From positions 1-64,000 of the forward strand of contig JASCPF010000002.1 in assembly GCA_029959325.1 (NCBI GenBank): DNA of 64,000 bases. The letters run 5' to 3'. The position numbers and the translations under genes were made by a program. The notes below the pieces were generated by a model that saw only the letters and a program-made list of their open reading frames with translations, ran no database searches and was not told the origin of the DNA. Source of the DNA: Microbacteriaceae bacterium PS02068. GTDB taxonomy: Bacteria > Actinomycetota > Actinomycetes > Actinomycetales > Microbacteriaceae. Positions 1 through 8,955 of this stretch are shown here, piece by piece (position 1 is the stretch's first letter; each line of letters starts with the position of its first letter).

Positions 1-2
1 AC

Positions 3-875
3 GCCAGTCATCGCGCCGCTCGCGCGGCTCGTCCGGCGTCGCTCGCGCCGGCGCCGCTGGTCGAGCCGGTGCCCGCGCCGGCCGACGAGGCGGATGCCTC
101 GGCATCCCCCGGCATCGGTGTGCGCGAGGTCTGGGCGGCCGCTCGCGCGCGCCGAAAGGCGCTGCGCGCCGAGGTGCGCCGCTTCACCGCGCGGCAGCGC
201 CGCCGTCGCATGGTGTGGATCGCCGCCGTCGGTGCGCTCGCGCTGCTCGTGCTCGGCAGCATCGGTGCGGCCTACAGCCCGCTGTTCGCGGTCGAGAAGG
301 TCAGCGTCGTCGGCACGAGCGGTCTCGACGCCGCCGTGGTCGAACAGGCGCTGTCGGGGCAGCTCGGCACCCCGCTGCCGCGCGTCGATTCGTCGGCGGT
401 GAAGGCCGCTCTCGTGCAGTTCCCCCTGGTCGAGTCGTACACGCTCGAGGCTCGGCCCCCGCACGAGCTGGTCGTGCGCATCGTCGAGCGCACGCCCATA
501 GGCGTGATCGAGTCCGACGCCGGCTTCACCCTGGTGGATGCCGCGGGTGTCGTCCTCTCGACGACCCCGAAGGCGCCGCCGGGGCAGCCCGTCATCACCG
601 CCACCGGCGGAGTGGGGTCGCCCGCGTTCGACTCCATCGGCACGGTGTTCCGGAGTCTGCCCACCGACATCCGCGCACAGATCACCGCGATGTCGGCCAC
701 GAGCGCCAACGACGTGACGCTCACCCTCGGCGGCACGGGCACGCAGGTCGTCTGGGGCAACGCCGACGACTCTCCGAAGAAGGCGCAGATCCTCGCGTCG
801 GCCATGGTTGCTCGCCCCCCGGATGGCGTGTACAGCTACGACGTGTCCGCACCCGGGGCCGTCGTCATCCGCTGA
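3..875 (+). CDS. ftsQ: Cell division protein FtsQ (5' end cut by window edge)
   Basis: FtsQ is a bitopic divisome protein that links early and late division proteins at the septum. The reading frame is open from base 3. A GTG at 69 is a possible start but has no ribosome binding site, and the Pro/Ala-rich codons before it look like the usual FtsQ cytoplasmic tail, so I treat the gene as 5'-truncated. A basic stretch (RQRRRR) precedes one transmembrane helix encoded at about 210-278. A POTRA-type segment follows (KVSVVGTSGLDAAVVEQAL, then FPLVESYTLEARPPHELVVRI), and after it the beta domain. Lying directly before ftsZ supports the call. Confidence 0.9.
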   Translation, partial: ASHRAARAARPASLAPAPLVEPVPAPADEADASASPGIGVREVWAAARARRKALRAEVRRFTARQRRRRMVWIAAVGALALLVLGSIGAAYSPLFAVEKVSVVGTSGLDAAVVEQALSGQLGTPLPRVDSSAVKAALVQFPLVESYTLEARPPHELVVRIVERTPIGVIESDAGFTLVDAAGVVLSTTPKAPPGQPVITATGGVGSPAFDSIGTVFRSLPTDIRAQITAMSATSANDVTLTLGGTGTQVVWGNADDSPKKAQILASAMVARPPDGVYSYDVSAPGAVVIR

Positions 876-990
876 CGGCGCGGTCCGCTGCGCCGGAGAC
901 GAACTTTCGCGCGACACGCCCACGGCCTGGGCGGTCGAGGCCCTGCGCCCGCTTACCTTCAATCAAGGAATTGCATACTCGGCAATTCTT

Positions 991-1018
991 TAAACCTCAA
1001 CTTGAGGTTCAAGGTTTA
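991..1018. promoter_or_regulatory. Nested palindrome in the ftsZ leader
   Basis: An 8-base perfect inverted repeat, AACCTCAA (993-1000) and TTGAGGTT (1002-1009), has a single-base centre. A third copy of the half-site follows as AAGGTTTA (1011-1018), which can also pair with TAAACCT at 991-997. It lies 35-60 bases before the ftsZ ATG in the 177-base ftsQ-ftsZ gap. It could be an operator with three half-sites or an RNA hairpin with two alternative pairings. The sequence alone does not decide. Confidence 0.55.
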
Positions 1019-1052
1019 CACAATTCGGGTTCGGGACAAGATGGAGGCCGGC

Positions 1053-2195
1053 ATGAGCCAGAACCAGAACTACCTCGCGGTGATCAAAGTCGTGGGTGTG
1101 GGTGGCGGCGGCGTCAACGCCGTCAATCGGATGATCGAACTCGGGCTGCGAGGTGTCGAGTTCATCGCGGTGAACACCGACGCCCAGGCGCTGCTCATGA
1201 GCGACGCCGACGTCAAGCTCGACGTCGGACGCGAGCTCACGCGCGGGCTCGGCGCGGGCGCCGACCCCGAGGTGGGTCGACGCGCTGCCGAAGACCACGC
1301 CGAAGAGATCGAAGAGGCCCTCGCCGGTGCCGACATGGTGTTCGTCACCGCCGGTGAAGGCGGCGGCACGGGCACCGGTGGTGCGCCGGTCGTCGCGCGC
1401 ATCGCGAAGTCGATCGGCGCCCTCACGATCGGTGTCGTGACGCGCCCGTTCTCGTTCGAGGGTCGTCGTCGGCAGAGCCAGGCGGATGCCGGGGTCACAA
1501 AGCTCAAGGAAGAGGTCGACACCCTCATCGTGGTGCCGAACGACCGCCTGCTCGAGATCAGCGACCGCGGCATCTCGATGATCGAGGCGTTCGCCACGGC
1601 CGACCAGGTGCTCCTCGCCGGTGTGCAGGGCATCACCGACCTCATCACGACGCCGGGCCTCATCAACCTCGACTTCGCCGACGTCAAGTCGGTCATGCAG
1701 GGTGCGGGTTCTGCCCTCATGGGCATCGGCTCGGCGCGCGGTGCCGACCGCGCGATCAAGGCGGCCGAGCTCGCCGTCGAGTCGCCCCTGCTCGAGGCAT
1801 CCATCGAGGGCGCGCACGGCGTGCTGCTGTCGATCCAGGGCGGGTCGAACCTCGGCATCTTCGAGATCAACGACGCCGCACAGCTGGTCAAGGAAGCGGC
1901 GCACCCCGAGGCGAACATCATCTTCGGAACGGTCATCGACGACACCCTCGGCGACGAGGTGCGGGTCACGGTCATCGCCGCAGGTTTCGACGGCGGCGAG
2001 CCTCAGGCGCGCATCGAGCCGATCACGGCCCAGCGCCCGCTGACCGCGCCCGTCGTCCCCGCAGTGCCGGCCGACGAGGCCGCACGCGAGATCGCGGATG
2101 CCGGCGAGCGCGAGTCCGTCTCGGTGACGGCAGGGTCTGACTACGACTCGGTCTACGGCGCCGACGACCTGGACATCCCCGACTTCCTGAAGTGA
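1053..2195 (+). CDS. ftsZ: Cell division GTPase FtsZ
   Basis: FtsZ is the tubulin-like GTPase that polymerises into the cytokinetic Z ring. The product is 380 residues, normal for the family. [15 protein letters not shown] near residue 13 begins the nucleotide-binding fold, and the tubulin signature GGGTGTGG is at residues 103-110. The C-terminal peptide ends [10 protein letters not shown], the tail that binds SepF and other partners in related bacteria. I chose the ATG at 1053 because GGAGG lies just before it. An in-frame TTG at 1002 falls inside a palindrome and would add 17 unfamiliar residues. The stop overlaps the GTG of yggS. Confidence 0.98.
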   Translation: MSQNQNYLAVIKVVGVGGGGVNAVNRMIELGLRGVEFIAVNTDAQALLMSDADVKLDVGRELTRGLGAGADPEVGRRAAEDHAEEIEEALAGADMVFVTAGEGGGTGTGGAPVVARIAKSIGALTIGVVTRPFSFEGRRRQSQADAGVTKLKEEVDTLIVVPNDRLLEISDRGISMIEAFATADQVLLAGVQGITDLITTPGLINLDFADVKSVMQGAGSALMGIGSARGADRAIKAAELAVESPLLEASIEGAHGVLLSIQGGSNLGIFEINDAAQLVKEAAHPEANIIFGTVIDDTLGDEVRVTVIAAGFDGGEPQARIEPITAQRPLTAPVVPAVPADEAAREIADAGERESVSVTAGSDYDSVYGADDLDIPDFLK

Positions 2196-2917
2196 CCCTT
2201 CGTCCTTGGACAGGCTCAGGAACCGATCAGGGACCGGTTCTGGGCACACGGCTCGCCGACCTCGACGCGCGCATCAGCGACGCGGCGAGGTCGGCGGGCC
2301 GTGACCCGTCTGAGCTCACGCGGATCGTCGTGACGAAATTCCATCCCGCGGCGCTGATCGAAGACCTGGCCTCGCTCGGAGTGCGCGACGTGGGCGAGAG
2401 CCGTCAGCAGGAGATCACGGCCAAGCGCGGTGAGCTCGTGGACCTCGACGGCGTGCGCTGGCACTTCATCGGGCAGATCCAGACCAAGAAGGCGCGCGCG
2501 GTGCGCGCGGCGGCCGACGTCGTCCACTCGGTCGATCGGGACCGACTCGCCGACGCGCTGCACGCCGCCGACCCGGGCGGCGCGCCGCTCGACGTGTTCC
2601 TGCAGGTCAACCTCACCGATGACCCCGGTCGCGGAGGGGTGGCGCCGACCGAGGTGGAACGCCTCGCCGAGCATGTGGCCGCCGCATGCGCATCGTTGCG
2701 GATCCGCGGTGTCATGGCCGTCGCCCCGCTCACCGATGCTCCCGCGGCCGCATTCGAGCGACTGTCTGCGGCGTCGGACGCCGTGCGACGCGTTGTGCCG
2801 GATGCCACGTGGATCTCGGCCGGGATGTCGGGCGATTTCGCCGAGGCGATCGCCGCAGGCGCGACACACCTGCGGATCGGCACGGCAATCACCGGCCCGC
2901 GGCCCCTGCACGGTTAA
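2192..2917 (+). CDS. yggS: PLP-binding homeostasis protein (YggS/PLPBP family)
   Basis: PLPBP proteins bind pyridoxal 5'-phosphate in the cytosol and help control vitamin B6 and amino-acid pools; they have no confirmed enzyme activity. The product is 241 residues. [16 protein letters not shown] carries the PLP lysine region, and [17 protein letters not shown] and [14 protein letters not shown] are family landmarks. The gene overlaps ftsZ (GTGA) and lies in the usual actinobacterial division cluster. I find no other start codon before the conserved region, so GTG 2192 is taken. The first residues ([12 protein letters not shown]) are encoded by a repeat-like sequence at 2204-2240, which is unusual. 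Confidence 0.93.
   Translation: MTLRPWTGSGTDQGPVLGTRLADLDARISDAARSAGRDPSELTRIVVTKFHPAALIEDLASLGVRDVGESRQQEITAKRGELVDLDGVRWHFIGQIQTKKARAVRAAADVVHSVDRDRLADALHAADPGGAPLDVFLQVNLTDDPGRGGVAPTEVERLAEHVAAACASLRIRGVMAVAPLTDAPAAAFERLSAASDAVRRVVPDATWISAGMSGDFAEAIAAGATHLRIGTAITGPRPLHG
2204..2240. repeat. Repeat-like palindromic sequence inside the yggS 5' end
   Basis: The segment contains CCTTGGACAGGCTCAGG and then GAACCG (2220-2225) with its complement CGGTTC (2235-2240). From memory, the words CTTCGACAGGCTCAGG recur at gene ends in Microbacteriaceae genomes. A related CCTTCGACAGG lies at the foot of the rpsA terminator near 35899 in this window. Here it is translated as the N-terminus of the YggS-family protein. 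The repeat-family assignment is inference. Confidence 0.4.
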
Positions 2918-2948
2918 CCTCGACACAGACGAGCAAACGGAGGATGCG

Positions 2949-3419
2949 ATGTCGAACCCGCTCAAGAAGACCATGGTGTACCTGGGCCTCGCCGATGAGG
3001 AAGAGATCTACGACGAGCCCGTCGCGGAGGCGCCGGTGCGCCGCGAGCGCTCTTCCGAGCGCACCGTCGAGAAGGCCGCCCCGGTGACCCCGCTGCACCG
3101 TCCCGCCGTCGTGCGTCAGCCGACGACCGTGGGCACGGTGAGCGAGATCCTCACGGTGCACCCCAAGCAGTACCGTGACGCACAGCTGATCGCCGAGAAC
3201 TTCCGCGACGGCATCCCCGTCATCATCAATCTTTCGCAGATGAGCGATGCCGACGCGCGGCGACTCATCGACTTCGCGAGCGGACTCTCGCTCGGCCTCT
3301 ACGGGCGCATCGAGCGGGTCACCAGCAAGGTGTTCCTGCTGTCGCCCGAGAACGTTGCGATCTCGGGCGACGGCACACTGGCGCCGGCCGACCCCGAGGC
3401 GGCACCCTTCACGCCGTAG
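2949..3419 (+). CDS. sepF: Cell division protein SepF
   Basis: SepF tethers FtsZ to the membrane and stands in for FtsA, which actinobacteria lack. The product is 156 residues. An N-terminal amphipathic stretch [19 protein letters not shown] (membrane-binding in the family) is followed by a linker and then the DUF552/SepF core from [20 protein letters not shown] to [12 protein letters not shown]. The start is preceded by GGAGG. It lies after yggS and two bases before yggT, the standard order. Confidence 0.97.
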   Translation: MSNPLKKTMVYLGLADEEEIYDEPVAEAPVRRERSSERTVEKAAPVTPLHRPAVVRQPTTVGTVSEILTVHPKQYRDAQLIAENFRDGIPVIINLSQMSDADARRLIDFASGLSLGLYGRIERVTSKVFLLSPENVAISGDGTLAPADPEAAPFTP

Positions 3420-3421
3420 TC

Positions 3422-3724
3422 GTGCAGATCGTGAGCGTGGCGGCATCCGTCGTCAACAATCTCCTCTTCCTCTATCTGCTCGTCCTGCTCGCGCGCCTCG
3501 TACTCGAGTACATTCCGGTGTTCAACCGTGAGTGGCGGCCGAAGGGGTTCGGCCTCGTGCTCGCCGAGATCGTCTACACGATCACGGATCCTCCGCTCCG
3601 CATGTTCCGTCGATTGATCCCACCCCTGCGGATCGGCCCCGTCGCGCTCGATCTCGGGTTTCCGCTCACGATGATCGTCATCGCCGTCCTGCTGTCGATC
3701 ACCGGAGTGATTGCACGTCTGTAA
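3422..3724 (+). CDS. YggT family membrane protein
   Basis: A 100-residue protein of the YggT family with two hydrophobic helices (about residues 8-30 and 78-97), separated by a loop containing DPPLRMFRRLIPPLRIG, the typical family segment. Members sit in division/PLPBP operons and are linked to membrane or osmotic functions, but the molecular role is not settled. It starts with GTG two bases after the sepF stop, so it is surely co-transcribed and probably translationally coupled. Confidence 0.9.
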   Translation: MQIVSVAASVVNNLLFLYLLVLLARLVLEYIPVFNREWRPKGFGLVLAEIVYTITDPPLRMFRRLIPPLRIGPVALDLGFPLTMIVIAVLLSITGVIARL

Positions 3725-3755
3725 CTCCCTTCTCGCACGTCACACGCACGCGGGC

Positions 3756-3761
3756 TATGCT
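3756..3761 (+). promoter_or_regulatory. Putative -10 box for divIVA
   Basis: TATGCT in the gap after yggT, 74 bases before the divIVA ATG. It suggests divIVA has its own promoter and a leader carrying the AAAGAGG ribosome binding site. No clear -35 was identified. Confidence 0.4.
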
Positions 3762-3835
3762 GAGTCACAACCGGCCCGCCGACGGCGAGCCACCCCTGAT
3801 CGGCCCGCGTCGTCAGCTCCGAAAGAGGTAACACC

Positions 3836-4507
3836 ATGGCTTTGACCCCCGAAGACGTCGTCACCAAGCAGTTCCAGCACGTCCGCTTCAAGGAGGGCTT
3901 CGACCCCGATGAGGTCGACGACTTCCTCGACGAGATCGTCGTCGAGTGGCGCAAGACGATCGCCGAGAACGACGAGCTGAAGGCTCGCGTCGCGCAGGGC
4001 GGCGAGGGTGGCGAGGTCGTCGCCGCCGCCGACTCCAGCGAGGAACTGCAGGCGCGCGACGCCGAGATCGCCGAGCTCAAGGCGCGCATCGCCGAGCTCG
4101 AGGCGGCGGCACAGGCTCAGCCCGCTGCCGAGGTCGTCGTCGATGAGACGCCCGCACCCGTCTCCGCCGTGGCCCCGGTCGCGGGCGGCGCCGCTGCGTC
4201 GGCCGGCATCATCGAGCTCGCCCAGCGTCTGCACGACGAGCACGTCGCCGAAGGCCAGGCCCAGCGTGACAAGCTCGTCTCCGAGGCGCAGGCACAGGCC
4301 GCGGCGATCCTGGCGGATGCCGAGGCGAAGGGGCGCGACGAAATCGCCCGCCTCGACGCCGAGCGCGCCACCCTCGAGACCCGCATCAGCGAACTGCGTC
4401 AGTTCGAGCGCGACTACCGCTCGCAGCTGCGCGGCTTCATCGAAGAGAAGCTCCACGACCTCGACGTCGCTGGCGCCACCGCGGGTTCGCCCGTGTCGGC
4501 TTCCTGA
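3836..4507 (+). CDS. divIVA: DivIVA/Wag31 polar growth protein
   Basis: DivIVA (Wag31) is the coiled-coil protein that marks curved membrane at poles and septa and directs apical wall growth in actinobacteria. The product is 223 residues. The lipid-binding N-domain is MALTPEDVVTKQFQHVRFKE, then GFDPDEVDDFLDEI. Long heptad-rich coiled coils follow (about residues 60-90 and 120-210), joined by an Ala/Pro/Val linker. A clear AAAGAGG binding site precedes the ATG. It follows yggT and precedes lspA, as in other Micrococcales. Confidence 0.97.
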   Translation: MALTPEDVVTKQFQHVRFKEGFDPDEVDDFLDEIVVEWRKTIAENDELKARVAQGGEGGEVVAAADSSEELQARDAEIAELKARIAELEAAAQAQPAAEVVVDETPAPVSAVAPVAGGAAASAGIIELAQRLHDEHVAEGQAQRDKLVSEAQAQAAAILADAEAKGRDEIARLDAERATLETRISELRQFERDYRSQLRGFIEEKLHDLDVAGATAGSPVSAS

Positions 4508-4515
4508 GCAGGCCG

Positions 4516-5259
4516 GTGACCGACCGCAGCCAACTGCGTCCTGCGACGGCCGGCACCCTCATCGCGATTCTCGCGGTGGTGGTGCTGGCCGTCGATCAGT
4601 TCACGAAGCATCTCGCGCTGCAGAATCTGCCCTACCAGAAGGCCGTGGCCGTCTGGGGCGACTTCCTGCAGCTGTATCTGACTCGCAACCCCGGTGCCGC
4701 CTTCTCGCTCGGCGAGGGGGTCACGTGGGTCTTCACGATCGTGTTGGCGTTGGCCGCCCTGTTCATCGTGTTCCTGGCGGTGACGCGGGCGCGCGGCCGC
4801 TGGTGGGCGGTCGTGCTCGGGCTGCTGCTGGGCGGCATCCTCGGCAACCTCACCGATCGGCTGGTCCGTGAGCCCGGCTTCGGTGTCGGGCACGTCGTCG
4901 ACTTCATCTACACCCCGTGGATGATGCCCGCGATCTACAACGTCGCCGACATGTTCATCGTCACGATGATGATCGCGGTGGCCCTTCTCGTTCTGTTGGG
5001 AGTGCACATGAACGGACATCGCGAAAGCGGCCGTGACGACAGCCAGGAGGACACCCTCCTCGGCGCTGAGGGCGACGAGTTCCCGCCGGCCGGCGGTGTG
5101 GCCGGCGGCTTCGACTCGGAGTTCCCGGTCGCCGATGCCGACGCCGGCATTCCCGTCGATGAGCTGGGCTTGCCTCCGCTCATGGCGGAACAGCAGGAGC
5201 AGGTCGCGCGCGAGGCCGACCGCTTCGCCGAGAGCCCCGACGCGCGCCGCGACCTCTGA
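4516..5259 (+). CDS. lspA: Lipoprotein signal peptidase LspA with long acidic C-terminal tail
   Basis: LspA is the integral-membrane aspartyl protease that removes signal peptides from diacylglyceryl-modified prolipoproteins. Four hydrophobic helices are visible. The catalytic aspartates lie in GNLTDR (Asp114) and YNVADMF (Asp145), and the RNPGAAFSL segment (from about residue 57) is conserved. The product is 247 residues against about 160-200 for most relatives. The extra 80 or so residues after the last helix are acidic and look disordered, ending in a charged helix. It starts GTG 8 bases after divIVA and ends 1 base before the next ATG. Confidence 0.94.
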   Translation: MTDRSQLRPATAGTLIAILAVVVLAVDQFTKHLALQNLPYQKAVAVWGDFLQLYLTRNPGAAFSLGEGVTWVFTIVLALAALFIVFLAVTRARGRWWAVVLGLLLGGILGNLTDRLVREPGFGVGHVVDFIYTPWMMPAIYNVADMFIVTMMIAVALLVLLGVHMNGHRESGRDDSQEDTLLGAEGDEFPPAGGVAGGFDSEFPVADADAGIPVDELGLPPLMAEQQEQVAREADRFAESPDARRDL

Positions 5260-5260
5260 C

Positions 5261-6178
5261 ATGCCGTCACGGCTGCTGCCCGTCCCCGACGGGCTCGACG
5301 GCGCGCGTGTGGATGCCGCGCTGGCGAAGATGCTCGGATTCTCGCGGACGTTCGCGGCCGAGATCGCCGAGGCCGGGGGTGTGCACGTCGACGGCCGGCC
5401 GATGGGCAAGTCCGATCGTGTTCCGGGCGGATCGATGATCGAGGTCGAGTGGACCGAGAAGCGCGAACCCGAGATCGTGCCCATCGCCGTGCCGGATCTC
5501 GGGATCGCCTACGACGACGACGACATCGTCGTGGTCGACAAACCTGCCGGCGTCGCCGCGCATCCCTCCGTGGGGTGGGAGGGCCCGACCGTCCTCGGTG
5601 CGCTCGCGGCGGCGGGTTTCCGGATCGCCACCACGGGCGCCGCTGAGCGCCAGGGCGTCGTGCACCGGCTCGACGTCGGGACGAGCGGGCTCATGGTGGT
5701 CGCCAAGAGTGAGCGCGCGTACACGGCTCTCAAGCGCGCGTTCAAAGAGCGCGAGGTCGAGAAGATCTATCACGCGGTCGTCCAGGGCCACCCCGATCCG
5801 CTGGCCGGCACGATCGACGCGCCGATCGGGCGCCACCCGTCGCACTCGTGGAAGTTCGCTGTCGTCCCCGACGGCAAAGACTCGGTCACGCATTACGAGA
5901 CGATCGAGGCGTTCCCCGCGGCATCCCTGCTCGAGATCCATCTCGAGACCGGCCGCACGCACCAGATCCGCGTGCATATGGCGGCGCATCGGCATCCGTG
6001 CGTCGGCGACCCGCTCTACGGCGCCGACCCGACGCTGTCGGCGCGGCTGGGGCTGTCGCGTCAGTGGCTGCACGCGCACGAGCTCTCGTTCACGCATCCG
6101 GTGACGACCGAGTGGGTGACGTTCACGTCGGACTATCCGGCCGATCTCGCGCACGCGCTCGACGTGCTGCGCGGCTGA
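5261..6178 (+). CDS. RluA/RluD family rRNA pseudouridine synthase
   Basis: Isomerises specific uridines in RNA, most likely 23S rRNA as for RluD. The product is 305 residues: an N-terminal S4-like RNA-binding domain (about residues 5-65), then the catalytic domain with [19 protein letters not shown], where the Asp of RLD is the catalytic residue, and the later [13 protein letters not shown] motif. The ATG begins one base after the lspA stop; lspA and an rluD-like gene are commonly paired. The exact target base cannot be read from sequence. Confidence 0.95.
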   Translation: MPSRLLPVPDGLDGARVDAALAKMLGFSRTFAAEIAEAGGVHVDGRPMGKSDRVPGGSMIEVEWTEKREPEIVPIAVPDLGIAYDDDDIVVVDKPAGVAAHPSVGWEGPTVLGALAAAGFRIATTGAAERQGVVHRLDVGTSGLMVVAKSERAYTALKRAFKEREVEKIYHAVVQGHPDPLAGTIDAPIGRHPSHSWKFAVVPDGKDSVTHYETIEAFPAASLLEIHLETGRTHQIRVHMAAHRHPCVGDPLYGADPTLSARLGLSRQWLHAHELSFTHPVTTEWVTFTSDYPADLAHALDVLRG

Positions 6179-6241
6179 GCGTTCGGCGCGAGATCGTCGC
6201 GCATGCCGTGGCGGGCACCCGCACGTGCCTACGCTGAGGGG

Positions 6242-7942
6242 GTGAATGCTCTCGCCTCCCGCCCGTGGCTCGCCGCCTATGCAGAGGGGGTCCCTGCAGA
6301 GATCGAGCCCGTCACGCAGACTCTCGTCGACATGCTCGAGGACGCCGCCGCTCGGTTCCCGAAGCGCCCGGCCCTCGAGTTCTTCGGGGCGGTCACGACG
6401 TATCGTGAGCTCGCGGAGCAGGTCGACCGCGTCGCGGGCGCCCTGTATCGCGGCGGCGTGCGAGCGGGGGACCGGGTCGCGCTCGTCCTGCCGAACTGCC
6501 CGCAGCACGTCGTGGCGTTCTACGCCGCGCAGCGGCTCGGCGCGATCGTCGTCGAGCACAATCCGCGGTACACGGCACCTGAGCTTCGCCACCTGTTCGA
6601 GGTGCACCACGCGACGGTGGCCATCGTGTGGGACGCCGTCGCCGACACGATCGCCGAGTTTCCCTCTGACATCCGTCCGCAGCACATCGTCGCGGTGAGC
6701 CTGCCCGATGCCATGCCGCGCCGGCTGCGGATGCTGCTGCGCCTGCCCGTGCGCTCGGCGCGCGAGAAGCGTGCCGCCCTGGGCGCGACCCCCCAGGCGA
6801 AAGGCATCCTCCGCTGGTCCGCGTTCATCGACGGCCGTCGGGCGCCGCGTTCCGCTCCCCGGCCGACCCTCGACGACATCGCGGCCCTGCAGTTCACGAG
6901 CGGCACGACGGGTCGCCCGAAGGCGGCCGTGCTGACGCATCGGAACCTTCGCTCGAACGCCGCCCAATCGGCCGCCTGGGTGCCCGACCTCCGCCACGGC
7001 GATGAGGTGTTCTACGCCGTCCTCCCGCTCTTCCACGCGTACGGCCTGACGCTGTGCATGACGACGGCGATCTCGGCGGGCGCGCGCATCGTCCTCTTCC
7101 CCACCTTCGAGGTCGGCATGGTGATGGATGCCATCCGCCGCACCCCGCCCACGTTCTTGCCCGCGGTCCCGCCGATCTACGACGCGCTCGCGCGTGCGAC
7201 GTCGCGCGCGGGCATCGATCTCTCGAGCCTGCGCAATGCCATCTCGGGCGCCATGGCGCTGCCGGCGGCGACCGTGTTGCGCTGGGAGCAGGCGACGGGC
7301 GGAATCCTCGTCGAGGGGTACGGCATGACGGAGTCCTCGCCGATCAGCCTCGGCAACCCGATGGGTCCGCGGCGGCGCGTGGGCACGGTCGGGGTTCCCT
7401 TCCCGAGCACCGAGATCCGCGTCGTCGACCCCGACGACCCGGCGACCGATCGAGCGCTGGGCGAGCCCGGCGAACTGCTCGTGCGCGGACCGCAGGTGTT
7501 CTCGGGCTACTGGAAGCAGCCCGAAGAGACGGCACGCACCCTGATGACCGGGGGATGGCTGCGCACGGGCGACATCGTCACGGCCGACGCCGACGGCTTC
7601 GTGACGGTCGTCGACCGGCTCAAAGAGCTGATCATCACCGGCGGGTTCAACATCAGCCCGAGTGAGGTCGAGGATGCCCTGCTGCTCGACCCCGACATCG
7701 CCGATGCCGCGGTCGTCGGCATCCCGCGCAGCGACGGCGGCGAGTCGGTCGCCGCGGCCGTCGTGATGCGCGAGGGTGCGGTGTTCGACGCCGAGCGGAT
7801 CCGCGAGGCCACCCGCGCGCACCTGGCGGCCTACAAGGTGCCGCGTTCGGTCGCGCAGCTCGACACCCTGCCCCGGTCGATGGTGGGCAAGGTGCTGCGC
7901 CGCGAGGTGCGCGAAGAGCTCATGCGGCGTCGGCAACGCTGA
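6242..7942 (+). CDS. Long-chain acyl-CoA ligase (AMP-forming)
   Basis: Member of the acyl-adenylate-forming superfamily; it would activate a fatty acid with ATP and CoA. The product is 566 residues. Core motifs: LQFTSGTTGRPKAAVLTHRN (phosphate loop), EGYGMTESSP, GWLRTGDI, KELIITGGFNISPSEVE, and the C-terminal catalytic Lys in SMVGKVLRREV. The chain length preferred is unknown. The GTG at 6242 lies 6 bases after a TACGCT box (6230-6235), suggesting a leaderless transcript; GAGGG also overlaps this gap. Its stop overlaps the next start (TGATG). Confidence 0.92.
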   Translation: MNALASRPWLAAYAEGVPAEIEPVTQTLVDMLEDAAARFPKRPALEFFGAVTTYRELAEQVDRVAGALYRGGVRAGDRVALVLPNCPQHVVAFYAAQRLGAIVVEHNPRYTAPELRHLFEVHHATVAIVWDAVADTIAEFPSDIRPQHIVAVSLPDAMPRRLRMLLRLPVRSAREKRAALGATPQAKGILRWSAFIDGRRAPRSAPRPTLDDIAALQFTSGTTGRPKAAVLTHRNLRSNAAQSAAWVPDLRHGDEVFYAVLPLFHAYGLTLCMTTAISAGARIVLFPTFEVGMVMDAIRRTPPTFLPAVPPIYDALARATSRAGIDLSSLRNAISGAMALPAATVLRWEQATGGILVEGYGMTESSPISLGNPMGPRRRVGTVGVPFPSTEIRVVDPDDPATDRALGEPGELLVRGPQVFSGYWKQPEETARTLMTGGWLRTGDIVTADADGFVTVVDRLKELIITGGFNISPSEVEDALLLDPDIADAAVVGIPRSDGGESVAAAVVMREGAVFDAERIREATRAHLAAYKVPRSVAQLDTLPRSMVGKVLRREVREELMRRRQR

Positions 7943-8856
7943 TGCCGACGACAACTCGACGCGCCATGCTGCTCGGAGCAGGCGCCCTCATGCTCGCGGC
8001 ACTCGCCGGCTGCGCGTCGCCGGAATCGACGGCGGGTGGCGCAGGGGTGCAGGTCTCCGCTTCGGGGAGTGTGGCGGCCTCCCCACCGCCGCCACCGCCA
8101 CCACCGTCCCCGACGCGCGCTCCGGTCGCCACGCCCAGTCCGACACCGAGCCCGACCGTCGACCCCGCGGCCGTCGCCGCGCGTTACGCGGGCGCGACGC
8201 CGACGGCGTGGGGGGTCGATCTCCCGGGCATCCAGACGTCGTTGCCTGCCGCGGCAACGCCCCGCGTGGTGCTCACCTTCGACGCGTGCGGCGGACGGCG
8301 TGGTTCGCAGGTCGACACGCGGCTGCTCGACACACTGCGGCGCGAGAGTGTGCCGGCGACGCTGTTCCTGAACTCGCGGTGGATCGAGGCGAACACCGCG
8401 CTGGCGGCCGAGCTGATCGCCGATCCGCTCTTCGTGATCGCCAATCACGGCACGCGGCACGTGCCGCTCTCGGTGACGGGGCAGGCGGCATATGGCATCC
8501 CGGGCACCGCTTCGGCTGCGGAGGCAGTCGACGAGGTCTGGCAGAACCAGCTCGTGCTGACCGGGATGATCGGCACGGCGCCGCAGTTCTTCCGCCCGGG
8601 CACGGCGCACTACGACGACATCGGGCTCGAGATCGTGCACGATCTCGGCGTCCACGCCATCGGCTTCGCGGTCAACGGCGACGGCGGCGCGACGTTCTCA
8701 CCCGCGACCGTGCGGCACGAGGTGGGCACGGCCCCCGACGGCGCGATCATCCTCTGCCACATGAACCAGCCTGCGGGCGGCACGGCGCAGGGCGTCGAGG
8801 GTGCGATCGCCGACCTGCGGGCGCGCGGCATGTCGTTCTCTCACGTCGAGGTCTGA
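7942..8856 (+). CDS. Polysaccharide deacetylase-family lipoprotein
   Basis: A 304-residue predicted lipoprotein: N-terminal TRR then a hydrophobic helix ending in lipobox LAGC (Cys near 26), a low-complexity Pro/Ser/Thr linker (about residues 45-70), and a NodB-homology domain. The domain keeps the metal-binding HGTRH (H-x3-H) and the FFRPGTAHYDD segment, but motif 1 reads TFDACGG rather than TFDDG. It would sit outside the membrane and act on cell-wall or capsular sugars, substrate unknown. The motif change may mean altered metal binding or loss of activity. Start overlaps the ligase stop. Confidence 0.82.
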   Translation: MPTTTRRAMLLGAGALMLAALAGCASPESTAGGAGVQVSASGSVAASPPPPPPPPSPTRAPVATPSPTPSPTVDPAAVAARYAGATPTAWGVDLPGIQTSLPAAATPRVVLTFDACGGRRGSQVDTRLLDTLRRESVPATLFLNSRWIEANTALAAELIADPLFVIANHGTRHVPLSVTGQAAYGIPGTASAAEAVDEVWQNQLVLTGMIGTAPQFFRPGTAHYDDIGLEIVHDLGVHAIGFAVNGDGGATFSPATVRHEVGTAPDGAIILCHMNQPAGGTAQGVEGAIADLRARGMSFSHVEV

Positions 8857-8861
8857 GCGTC

Positions 8862-8945
8862 GCTGAGAACGGGTGAACTCGCCAGAACAGGCCAACTCGT
8901 GCGCCGTTCGTCCTGTGCTCGCCGGATCGCCTGTTCTCGGCAAGC
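8862..8945. repeat. Intergenic imperfect repeat/hairpin
   Basis: Two imperfect direct copies (12 of 15 matching), GAACGGGTGAACTCG at 8867-8881 and GAACAGGCCAACTCG at 8885-8899, are followed by their partial complements GCCTGTTC (8929-8936) and GTTCTC (8933-8938). The whole can fold into an extended hairpin. It lies between the deacetylase gene and the stronger hairpin before dnaE. Possibly a dispersed repeat; copy number cannot be checked here. Confidence 0.4.
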
Positions 8946-8955
8946 CGGCCGCGCT

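Noticed and set aside
1002-1052. TTG at 1002 as the ftsZ start
   Set aside because: It lies within a palindrome, lacks a binding site, and the 17 added residues do not resemble FtsZ; ATG 1053 has GGAGG.
8085-8130. Run of CCG/CCA triplets in the deacetylase gene, looking like a short tandem repeat
   Set aside because: It encodes the poly-proline stalk after the lipobox; an ordinary low-complexity linker, not a repeat element or CRISPR.
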